Of a DNA stretch of 64,000 nt, positions 53,571 to 63,172 are shown piece by piece. Each line of letters begins with the position of its first letter. The stretch's first letter is position 1. The position numbers were made by a program, and so were the translations under genes. The DNA lies in NCBI RefSeq assembly GCF_037126465.1, contig NC_088204.1, forward strand, positions 64,851,807 through 64,915,806. Reading direction: 5' to 3'. Below the pieces are notes generated by a model that saw nothing but the letters and a program-made list of their open reading frames with translations, ran no database searches and was not told where the DNA came from. Source of the stretch: Ornithodoros turicata (lineage: Eukaryota > Arthropoda > Arachnida > Ixodida > Argasidae).

Positions 53571-56500
53571 TTTTAAAATATATTGGAATTGTAAACCCTG
53601 TTTTTAACTGATGTTTTAAACATTTATGCAATGCTCTTACTAAACAACATATTTATTTTTAACTAGTTGCATCCTAACCAATGTTCTGTCCTTCACAGCT
53701 GCCCCGACATACGCAAGAAATGGGTGCAAAACCTGAGCAGTGCCCACAAACTTCGATCACCGCAGCACCTCCAAAAAGTAAAAGCATATGTGTCACATGA
53801 GATTTTTAAAGGTATTCATAGTATATAATACCTTGTATAAACTGTTGTAGATCTAACCCACCTCTACAGTATACACCCTCAGGAATTAAAACTCATTGTG
53901 GAACTGTGATCATTGTTTTAGTTACTAGGCATGCACATATATGCTATAAGAAGAAAATTATTTCTTGAGAATGCACTACTGTTGATCACACTCATGCAGC
54001 TGTAGGTTTACCTTCGGCCTCTTGGAACTCTGTAGTTGCCTTAGCTGCAGGAAGAGTGTCCTCCAGCATGTCAACTACTTGCAGAAATATAAGATTATGA
54101 CACAGTTTGAAGGATTTCAATTCAGGAAATTTGCAGTCGCAGGGCCTGCCAGAGTGAAACCTACTGAATATTTTATGGTGTCGAAGTGGCAGTTCCTTCA
54201 GGGTAGGAATATCTTAGATGGGAGCAAAAAGCTTGAAATTAACAAAGTGTTGTTTGCATTAAGCAATTTGTAATATACTGAACACATAGGCAGCAAAACA
54301 AAAATTTAAAATTCAGCATGTATGAAAATTGGGTGCAACAAATTTGCATAGTGTACCTGTACATTGTCATTCCTGAGATATATATTGTCATTGCAGGGAG
54401 GTCACAAAACAATAAATGTATTGTTTTGTCACTTCCCTGCACATTCATTGTGATGCTTGATATATGCCAGAATAAATGTTGAACTTGAAAAATGTATATT
54501 CTCTTTATTCATAGAGCATAACATCACTTATCTTCTCTACAAAAGCATATCGTGTTACATCTTTGTCACGCAGAATGCACAACCAAGAAAGCCATCTTCC
54601 ATTAAACATCACGTTTGACATGATTCAGTTGGTATCATTTCATAGACAGGGTACACCAGGGCTCCCGTTTCAAGCTCTAAATCGTCATGTTGCAGTTTGG
54701 AAACCGTACATGTGTAGTGCAAGAGAGCCCTCACACATTAAAATGTAAGATGGCAGTCACTGTTAATGCAAAGTAACTCCTATGAGAGAGACTGACGCTG
54801 CAGAAAAGTATGCAAACTGCGGAAAGTGTCATAGAAGATCTTCAGAAATCGTGCCTGGCTTCACGGCACTGCTACCACAATCCCTTTTAGATGACGATGA
54901 TAACGATTGGAGTTTCAGATGTGCAGCTGCATTTTTTGCAACGTGCTCCACATAACAAGCATGACACAGTCAGCAGTGGATGGCAGGCCCTCGTCCCTAC
55001 GCAGCTTCGTTCACGCTGCAGTTCTATTCAGCAAAAGCATGTGAGTACGCGTGAAGGACATTCAATTTCACCTGCAAATAATCAGAGCAAGTGAAGGAAG
55101 AAAAAGAAAAGTGCGGTACTTCAAAAGGAGATAAGTCTTGTGTCTCAAGGTGGTGTTACCACTTACTAAGTAACTTGATTAAGTTTACATCAATGCCTAG
55201 ATTAACTGGCCTAAGCGTGATCTAATTGCGTGAAGTAATTGTTTAAGATGCTTCGGTGTGTTCATATTTGCGAGGCATTACGTCGAAGACACCACTGTCG
55301 TTCACTAAAAGACTCTTTCTTGCTTGATATAAATCACACTAAACGCATACGCCTGTCTGAAACAACGGCTGTGATTCTACGGGGCGATTTTTTTCTACCA
55401 TGCGGGTATATCCTTTCTGGGACCGTTCTTTATGGAACAATTTTTGTCCAGAACGCAGCACGGGAGATTATATACATGGTTGTTGTTAATCTCACATCGT
55501 TTCTTATTGAAATATTGGCTGGGAAACGCGCTGTAGTACAATCCCCAGCGCTACACTGTGCAGTGACGGTCTAGTTTCGGAATGCAAAACATAACGTAAT
55601 TAAGAATCGAACGGCAGGACACCTGTGAAACACTGTTAGGATACATCAGTATACTGGCACCTTACAAAATTGTATAACGACAAACAACGATCAACGCCTG
55701 CAGCGCAATAAATACTCACAATCTCTGTTGCCTCCCATTGTTTTCTATGGGCGCACAAAGCGCTTTAGGGCCTCCCAACATGGCGGCCCGAATGCGTGCC
55801 TCTCCCCCCATGAGCCCCTCTCCCATGCGCGATCCAGCCTTTATACATAGAGATCAGTGCTTCGTATTACGCCTCTTAATTTAAGCTATTGTTTCTTCAT
55901 TTCGTACAACATTCCTGTGCACGTAAGTGGAGCGTTCGACAGTCGTCAACCGTCAGTCTGCTACGAAATGTCGAAGCGTTCGGTAATGCGCTGTGTCTGA
56001 CAAGCAGTTTGCATCATTCGGGCTTTATTTTGAGGATGTTATCCGTTTCTGAGGTATGTGGTTGATGTCTCAGGCATTCTCGTTGTTTCTACGTCGTTTC
56101 TCATGTTTTTACCGCTGCTCGTAGGCAATACGACCGCTGATGGGAGGAGAGCGCGAGATGTTCTATCAGAGTGCTACGTGCTACCGCCCGCGCTGTGAGA
56201 AACGGTAGGTAATGTGTTTTGACGCCCACTCACACTGACATGGTGCCGTGCTAACATCTTTTGAAATTCTATTTCTTGAAGGTTATGCTCGTGCGACGCG
56301 GCTGGCATAGATGACTCGGCATTTGTAAGCAGTTTGTCAAAACGGAATCTCGCTGAAGTTTGATGGCGTTAACTTTCACGCAAGAAACACAAGAGCACGA
56401 CAGAACTCAGTGTTTCAAGTCTTCAAGTTCTTTTGTTTTTCGTCAAGACGGTTCAGACATTGGGGACACACATCCCTATGAATCTGCTGATCGACGTTGT

Positions 56501-56844
56501 GTGTGTTGGTGATGGACAGTATGCTTTCAGAACATGTAAGTGGTGAACCAGGTTTCTAATGGTGTTGTTCTATGTCTTGCTAGCGATTTTCAACTGCTTG
56601 GTGAATATTCCCACATATAAAATTTTGAAACCTGTAAAATCATCTGAAATAGCTTTGACCTTTATATCTACCACTTGTAGTATTTTCACGTCTACTGTTT
56701 TGTTATATGTGCAAGAATAATAAATGTTCACACAGAAACGGCATCAAGTGTAATTTCTTTTTACAGCTAAAACACGATTTCTGCTCGATTTCGTTCCCAT
56801 TGACATTTCAGTGATTTATTATCGAAACTCACTAAATTCTCGTT

Positions 56845-57050
56845 GTGAATTGTGAATGCGATATCCACTTTAACCGAAAGAGAGATCTGGGCTATTTTGA
56901 ATTGGATTATTTTCAGCAGTAAGGCAGCTTTAATAGTGATATACTGTACAGTGTATCACTGTTGAAGCTTTGACTGCTGGAAATAGGCCAATTCAAAATA
57001 GCCCAGAAATCTCATTCGGTTAAAGTGGATATCGCATTCACAATTCTCAT
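56845..57050. repeat. ~205-bp near-perfect foldback
   Basis: GTGAATGCGATATCCACTTTAACCG...CTGGGCTATTTTGAATTGG...ACTGTA is mirrored with almost no spacer by TACAGTG...CCAATTCAAAATAGCCCAG...CGGTTAAAGTGGATATCGCATTCAC. It lies in the right half of the ACGTTGC element. Positions 55868-56844 are otherwise anonymous. Confidence 0.8.
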
Positions 57051-57374
57051 TGAAAGTAATCAAAATTTCCCATTCCCAATAGACGATCTTGGACAAATAC
57101 CATATTGAGGAAATGCTATAAATTCATACATTGTTGTAACGTTGCACACATACATTACTGAAACGTTGCAAAATTTACGTTGAGAGGACGTCACAGATGC
57201 ATACGTTGCTGTGATGTTTACAATGGATGTTGCGCTAATGTTGCAAATGAACGTTGCAGATAACGTTGAAGTCGCGGACATTAGCAACATCTGAGCAATG
57301 TTCCAAGCTGACATTTAGACAACGTTGCTGCAACTTTTTGTGCTACCTGGGCGGGTACCTCCCCGTCTCGACGT

Positions 57375-57620
57375 GAATGACCTCTGCCCGACAAACGTCA
57401 TCGTGACGTTGGTAGACAGACGGAAACCGAAACAAATCGGAAGGGGAGGGAAAGAACGAAGGTCGCGTCCCTTTCAGGGACCATCATAATCCCCTCAAGA
57501 CCGTGGCTCTCGGGCGCGACCTCGTTCGTCCCTACCTTTTAGCGTAGTTCAACTCTACCAAACTGGTGGCGCTGTCGATCACTATGACTTCATTTGTTTA
57601 CAAACAGAGGAGGTCTATTG
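57375..57620 (+). mobile_element. MITE family M1, copy B
   Basis: From GAATGACCTCTGCCCGACAAAC to GGAGGTCTATTG. It shares all internal landmarks with copy A but lacks the segment following GGAAGGGGAGGG. 57621-58057 is anonymous. Confidence 0.75.
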
Positions 57621-58057
57621 CCTGCGGTGCAAGGCTATACCTACGCCGCGCGTACACGGAGCGGTAGTACGCACTCGTTCACGTTCGCACCCAGACCAAT
57701 GCAAAACCGATTTATAAGTGGCGCGCTGCAGTGGCGCTGACGTCAATGATTGCATACAACAGTAATCATACCAAAACTGCCTCTGTGTGCCGCTAAGAGC
57801 GCAGTCGTCCACCCCTCTGAGGCAGTGAACTGGCCTGATTTCGCCAGCTTCCGCTTGCCGCTAGGGTGTCGTATCGAGGAGAAAATACACCGCTCGCGTG
57901 TTCCGTAAACTTTTGTCGGGACCTGTACGTGATGTCGTGAGTCTTCATACACGATGCTTCGCATATCGTAGAGAACCAGCGAAGCGGTCTCTGCAACATT
58001 TTCTTCCACCAGAACGACCAGCTGAATTCGCTATTAGAAACATTCCTTTTCAACCTG

Positions 58058-58520
58058 CAATAGGTCTCTACCCGACAAACGTGATCATGACGTTGGTAGA
58101 CACAGGCTGAAACCGAAACAAATCGGAAGGGGAGGGCTGGGTTCTACGATTGGGCACTTGTTCGCTGCCTCCTACTGAAAGAAAAGTAGGACCGAAGGTC
58201 GCGTCCCTTTCAGAGACCACTGTAATCCCCTCAAGACAGTGGCTCTTGGGCATGACCTTGTTCGTCCCTACCTTTGAGCGTAGTTCAACTCTACCAAATA
58301 GAGCTCTACCTGTTTGTAAACAAATGACGTCATAGTGTTCGACAGCGCCACGAATTTGGTAGAGTTTAATTACGTTCAAAGCTAGTGGTGAACAAGGTCG
58401 CGACCGAAAGCCACCGTCTTGAGGGGATTACGATGGTCTTTGGAAGGGACGCGACCTTCGGTCCTACTTTTCCTTCAATAGGAGGCAGGGCCAACGGTAT
58501 ACGTGACCATGTTTGTCGGG
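58058..58520. mobile_element. MITE family M1, copy C fused to an inverted copy
   Basis: The plus-orientation copy (CAATAGGTCTCTACCCG at 58058 to ~58300) passes at CTCTACCAAATAGAGCTCTAC into a minus-orientation copy reaching ~58520 (TTTGTAAACAAATGACGTCA ... CTTGAGGGGATTACGATGG). The pair forms a ~200-bp-arm inverted repeat. Confidence 0.7.
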
Positions 58521-58724
58521 AGATCCACTATCCCGCGGTAATGAAACAGGGTTGCCGATTAACACCAATTTTAGGGGAGTCTGATTTCGGTTCAAGAAGT
58601 GTTAAGTCGCGTTGGTGACCCAAGATCGCGGGTTCAAACACAGAGGACGGTGGCAACTTGGTGGAAGGGTACACACAATACTACAAGGGTACTCAGGCCA
58701 AGGGTACTGTAGCGCCCTCTGTGG

Positions 58725-60017
58725 ACGCAAGCTGACGACTCCGAACTCCAACAACTGCTAGCCACGCAAGACACGTCGCTGGTGCTGCGCGAAGTCCCTA
58801 TCCCGGCCACACCGACGACTGTCATTTGCGATACCAGCACAGGCGTTAATCGACCGTTCATTCCCGTCACGTTGCGCCGGCCTATCTTCGACTCGACCCA
58901 CGGCCTTTCCCATCCTGGAGTGCGCGCGACCCAAAAGCTCCTGACACAACGCTACGCCTGGCCGCGCATGAACAAGGATGTCCAACGCTGGGTCAAGACC
59001 TGCATCCCTTGTCAGCGCGCGAAGGTCGGCCGCCACACTCGAACTCCACTTCAACCGTTCCTGCCCCCTCGCGCCCGATTTGACCATGTGCATGTGGACA
59101 TCGTCGGTCCCCTGCCACCATCTCAAGGTTACCGGTACATTCTAACCTGTATCGATCGATTTACGAGGTGGCCCGAAGCAGTCCCGCTGACCGACATCAC
59201 CGCTCAATCAGTCGCTGAAGCTTTTGTCGCATCATGGATCGCGCGGTTCGGATGCCCCTCCATCGTGACCACCGACCGCGGACGGCAGTTTCAGTGCTCA
59301 CTGTTCACTGCCCTTACGCAGCTACTCGAAACTCGCCATATCCACACGACTGCCTATCACCCCGCGGCGAATGGGCTAGTCGAGCGACTACACCGTCAGC
59401 TGAAGGTCGCACTCACTGCTCACGATAACCCTGCGCACTGGAGCCAACACCTTCCCTTCGCGCTGCTGGGCATCAGATCCTCCGTCAAGGAAGACCTTAG
59501 CTGCAGTTCAGCAGAGTTGGTGTACGGCTCCCTGATCCGGCTCCCAGGTGATTTTCTCACCCCCAGCCCCGCCGAGCCCCATCCATCCCAGACCGCGTAC
59601 ATCGACAAGCTCCATGACTTGTTCCGCTCCATCACCCCGGTTGCGCCGCGCATGCCGACGCGGAGAACCGTCTTCGTCAGCCAGGACCTCAAGAGCGCTT
59701 CGCACGTGTTCATCAGAACCGACCGCGCCAAGCCACCCCTTACGCCACACTACTCCGGACCGTACCCTGTGCTCTCCCGCACCTCAAAGACCGTCGTCGT
59801 CGACCTCGGTGGCAAACACGACACGGTAGCCCTGGATCGCGTGAAGCCAGCGTACGTCTCCTCCGTCATCCCCTTTAACACCTACTTGGACCTTCCCGCC
59901 TATTCAGCCACACTGAAGCCCGTAGCCCACACAGGCCGAAGGACTGTGACATGGTCTCTCTCTACCGACCGTCTCCAGCCGGACGACGCTCTAGAGGGGG
60001 GCAGAGCCGTATATTAA
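58725..60017 (+). pseudogene. Ty3/gypsy integrase
   Basis: The frame starts in the linker ([11 protein letters not shown], before the first Met at 58782). It carries the HHCC zinc finger ([15 protein letters not shown] ... [10 protein letters not shown]). The DDE triad is in [15 protein letters not shown] and [14 protein letters not shown]-type module (HYSGPYPVL) follows. It continues to a stop created by the MITE at 60002 (GGRAVY). Intact as an integrase frame, but the element lacks gag, protease and reverse transcriptase. Confidence 0.92.
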
Positions 60018-60817
60018 AAGGGAGTCTGGCCATTAATGGGTAATGCCTATACCTGAAGCTCCACCCACTTTTTCAGCTTTCTGACCAATGAAGTCTTGAA
60101 ATATGGGGCGCTATCAATCAACCTATCCTCACTATTTGTCCCCCTATCCAACATGGGCAGCGCCATTTTGGGTGGCAAGTGGATTGGATGGGATTGAAAT
60201 GGATACTTCTCGCAACCCGCAGAACTAGTGGATTTTTGGTGCAAATTTGATGAGCGCCACCTAGGGAGCGTAAGGCACGTCGGGAGTTGTCGTCTGCTTC
60301 CGTCGTTGCACCGCTGCCGGCAGATCCACTTGCTGGGACACATTCTGTCGTCGGAATGATTTTTAAACAAATCTACATGAACACTTGGAATATAAAAGGC
60401 AAGAATGTTTATATCCATGAAATCCAGCAATTAAATATAAGATTGTACAACACAGTGCCGTTTTTGTTATGATTTGGTTGTGATCGCCGTGTTCACTAGG
60501 CCTAACATCGGCGACAAAACGTATTATTTTCGATTAGATATCGACGGATGAGCGTAAGTTGAAACTGATTTCCGAGAAACGTATATGACAATGTGCATTT
60601 GCAGTGTAAAATCAGAGTAGTCTGTGAAAAAAATTTGTCACGAAATCCCCGCTTCACTACGTTTGCTTTCGACGCCATTTTGGGTGGCAGTATGGTATCA
60701 TGGCGACCCCCTTGGTAAAAAGCAAACCAATCAGAGGAGCGAGACTGTGATTGCCAGGTCGAGCCTCATTTTGTGACTCCTCCCAATGGCCAGACTCCCT
60801 TTTAATATACGGCTCTG
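60002..60817. mobile_element. hAT-type MITE with perfect 33-bp TIRs, inserted in the polypurine tract
   Basis: 816 bp. The 33-bp ends (CAGAGCCGTATATTAAAAGG...GGCCATT) are exact inverted repeats (60002-60034, 60785-60817). They are flanked by the 8-bp duplication GAGGGGGG (59994-60001, 60818-60825), which is the gypsy polypurine tract itself. No coding capacity. Confidence 0.9.
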
Positions 60818-60984
60818 GAGGGGGGAGCCCTGTAGCGCCCTCTGTGGACGCAATCATGATGACGACGACGCAATAAACGCGCCGGCCAGTTGTTACCTGG
60901 CAGGTGCACAGCACGGACCTATGTTCCTTATTATCTGCTAGGTATCCACAGTACTATTCGTGGATCCCAGCTCTCCCCATCCTA

Positions 60985-61097
60985 TCTGTTTCGGTCTGTC
61001 TACCAACGTCATGATGACGTTTGTCGGGTAGAGGTTTATTGGTGGCGCTGTCGAACATTATGACGTCATTTGTTTATAAACAGGGAGAGGTCTATTG
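60985..61097. repeat. MITE family M1, rearranged remnant (copy D)
   Basis: The left end of M1 in inverted orientation (TCTGTCTACCAACGTCATGATGACG...GAGGTTTATTG) is directly followed by the right end in plus orientation (GTGGCGCTGTCGAACATTATGACGTCA...GGTCTATTG). The whole interior is lost. Confidence 0.65.
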
Positions 61098-61665
61098 GTG
61101 GCGGCGGTGGCCATGATGATGATGTAAATGCGTGCCGAAGTCGGCCACGCTTAGGCGGGCAACGTCACGACTGTCACAAAGGGGGGGGGGACCAATAATT
61201 GCAGGTGCCTAGTACACACGATGTGAAACAATCACGTTCGTGTGTTGCCTGTCATGGTGCAGTGGTCTGTGTGGTCGCAAACTGTACACTGTAGCCGCCT
61301 TCCTGCTTACGAACGCATACAGCAAACGGACCAAGCCTTAGCACTTTCTGCAAGTCCATCATTTGTACAAGAACAATAATTGTGCTCGGGAAACTTGACA
61401 AAAAGCAACATCACTCACCATGAACAGAACACCCGTAAAGTGTTATTTATTCATATTTTACTTTTATTGCAGGAAGGAGTGGAGGACAGGGGATTTGTGT
61501 GCGGCCTGGGACGACTTCAGGGGGAAGTGTGCCGACACTCGTCTGAAAAGTATGCCGGAAAACCCTGGGAAAACCTCAGATGGTACAGCCGTTGGTAGGA
61601 TTCGAACCCACCATCCGCAGAATTCAACACGACCTTGGTTACCACAAACGAGAGGACGCCCTGTT
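61098..61665 (-). repeat. SINE pieces (two)
   Basis: 61110-61175 carries the GGCAACGTCACGACT tail text. 61470-61665 carries the SINE body (GGACGACTTCAGGGGGAAGTGTGCCGACAC) and a minus-strand B-box GGGTTCGAATCC (~61603). Between and after them (61180-61440, 61666-61945) nothing is recognised. Confidence 0.6.
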
Positions 61666-61945
61666 GTTGCTGACACAAAGCAGTACGACAGAGCGTTTCA
61701 AACAAGGTGACTCAATATTACCCGTGTGCAGTGGAGCAAGGAGTCACGTGAATCATCCTCTGGCACTTTCAACGGGATGACTAACGGTATCGTTCCATCA
61801 TATACTTACACGCTTTTTCGGAATATCTCGCCTTGCCATCTCCCAATAACTTGCTGTGCTAAGACAGACACGGATCGACAACAACAAAATAAAAGCAGAT
61901 TTATAGAAACCATCCTGTCACACGCGTGATGACGAGACATCGCAA

Positions 61946-63172
61946 ATGCCCTTCCAGCTTTCGCCCCTTATTATCTTATCGTCTCTAGTGCTGTTGATAA
62001 GCCTTTGTGTGGGAAAGGGGCAATGCATGCTACAAGCCCTCGTATACGTTTGCACTTCACTTGTCTACAAGGCACAGTGCGTTCGAGGAAGCTGCTACAG
62101 TTGCTGTAGTATGGCGTTCGACAGGTCAGTTACAGTGCTTCCGATGCTTCATCTGCCGAAATTGCCCTGTTCAGATTTTACGGTTCAGACACAGCAGGGG
62201 ACCGAAATACCATGTGAAGTACCAGGTTCGATTCAGTATTTGTCCACGAAGTCGTGCAACTTCTTGAGGATCATGACCACAGACGGAACCACACGCCTAG
62301 CTTACGTTGCGTCTTGTCCGCAACACCAGGCAACGGAATCTGTGTTACCACAGGCTTGTCCAGAAGAGCAGAGCAGATGCATGCGGCCTTTGCACCCTGG
62401 AGCGAACGGTCCCGTTGGAGCACTTCGGAGCTTGAGGCCCTTGAAGCCTCAAGCAACACCCACGGCTCAAAATCCGTCAGGAAATGCAGAAGAGTATACA
62501 ACGAACCTGTCTGCGGTGCACCAGATCAGGACTAAACGTAACCACGTAAGCGATGGTTGGCAGTACAAAGGCGCTCTTCCCAGGAAGTACATTGCTTGCA
62601 AGAAAATTTTTGCGGCAGCTATATGTCCACAAGTTTCCCAACATGCGACTCTTCAGGACCATCATAAGCTAACTCCAGATCAGGCAGTTCAAGTGTCCCG
62701 ACCTCTTGCAAAAAGAACTAGGCCGGTAAAATTACTCGAGAAGCAGAATTCTGAAGTTTCAGCTTCAACGACTGCCAGTGTAGTTCAAGTACCAGAAGAA
62801 TCAGAGGGCGTAGAGGATAGAGCGCTTATAGCTGCTAAACGGTACCGGCGTAATGAAGCTCTGATGAGTGTGATTTTGAACAGTGTCAGGGTCACACCGT
62901 CTTCTACCAGTCAACAAAGCTGTCCGCAACGGAAGGCAGAAGACCTAACGAAATCCTTGGACACACTTGAGGACGATGTGGACCGGATGCGAGACAAGTT
63001 TCAGATCAGGATGCAGGCCATCAAAGAAGCAGATGAATTATTCGACTACAAACTGCGGAGGTTTCGACAGCTAGAGGCTTTCATAAAGTCTGATGAGTTT
63101 CAGCGCTCCGTTATAGCATGTGAGCAGAAGCTGCTGAAGCAAAGAGCCTGCAAGTCAACGGAATTGCGATGA
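61946..63172 (+). CDS. unassigned open frame, possible host gene exon (408 aa)
   Basis: The longest open frame not attributable to a transposon. The first Met starts a hydrophobic, signal-like stretch (LSPLIILSSLVLLISLCVG), but real coding may begin later (for example the ATG at 62111) or after a splice acceptor. The middle is polar and Pro/Gln/Ser-rich. The C-terminal ~75 residues (TLEDDVDRMRDKFQIRMQAI onward) look like a charged coiled coil, with an RRYRR-type basic patch upstream. No family recognised. A possible poly(A) signal AATAAA is at ~63761-63766. It could be a terminal exon, a retroposed gene or a transposon ORF. Confidence 0.4.
   Translation: MPFQLSPLIILSSLVLLISLCVGKGQCMLQALVYVCTSLVYKAQCVRGSCYSCCSMAFDRSVTVLPMLHLPKLPCSDFTVQTQQGTEIPCEVPGSIQYLSTKSCNFLRIMTTDGTTRLAYVASCPQHQATESVLPQACPEEQSRCMRPLHPGANGPVGALRSLRPLKPQATPTAQNPSGNAEEYTTNLSAVHQIRTKRNHVSDGWQYKGALPRKYIACKKIFAAAICPQVSQHATLQDHHKLTPDQAVQVSRPLAKRTRPVKLLEKQNSEVSASTTASVVQVPEESEGVEDRALIAAKRYRRNEALMSVILNSVRVTPSSTSQQSCPQRKAEDLTKSLDTLEDDVDRMRDKFQIRMQAIKEADELFDYKLRRFRQLEAFIKSDEFQRSVIACEQKLLKQRACKSTELR

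Larger units (their letters stand above)
52550..55859 (+). mobile_element. P-superfamily-like DNA transposon (3310 bp), nested
   Basis: The ends CACTGATCTC...GGCTGGATCGCG and their inverse (CGCGATCCAGCC...GAGATCAGTG) are flanked by the perfect 8-bp duplication CTTCGTAT (52542-52549, 55860-55867). An 8-bp duplication plus a THAP-like exon just inside the left end suggests the P superfamily. The body (53820-55780) shows only short frames (for example 54022-54273). A related solo end is at 35250-35369. Confidence 0.78.
51764..57349. mobile_element. DNA transposon with ACGTTGC-rich ends
   Basis: The left end CCAGGTAGCACAGAAAGTTG, then CAGCAACGTTG, pairs with the right end (CAACGTTGCTGCAAC...GTGCTACCTGG). 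Both subterminal regions (51775-52010, 57120-57335) contain many AACGTT(G/T)C/GCAACGTT words. No target duplication is evident. Its interior was enlarged by the element at 52550-55859. Without that insertion it is about 2.3 kb, and no transposase of its own is recognised. Superfamily uncertain. Confidence 0.65.
58707..60950 (+). mobile_element. Ty3/gypsy retrotransposon, internally deleted
   Basis: Contains the 3' half of pol, a polypurine tract (split by a MITE) and the beginning of the 3' LTR (TGTAGCGCCCTCTG, 60831). The first 24 bases shared with the LTR start (CTGTAGCGCCCTCTGTGGACGCAA) also stand at 58707-58730, immediately before pol. The 5' LTR edge is therefore joined directly to the RNase H-integrase linker by a large deletion. 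The 3' LTR end is not certain; CTAGGTATCCACA (~60950) is a candidate. Confidence 0.82.

Noticed and set aside
55239..55574. 111-aa frame as a possible transposase exon of the P-like element
   Set aside because: No recognisable transposase motif and no splice-compatible link to the THAP exon; composition unremarkable.
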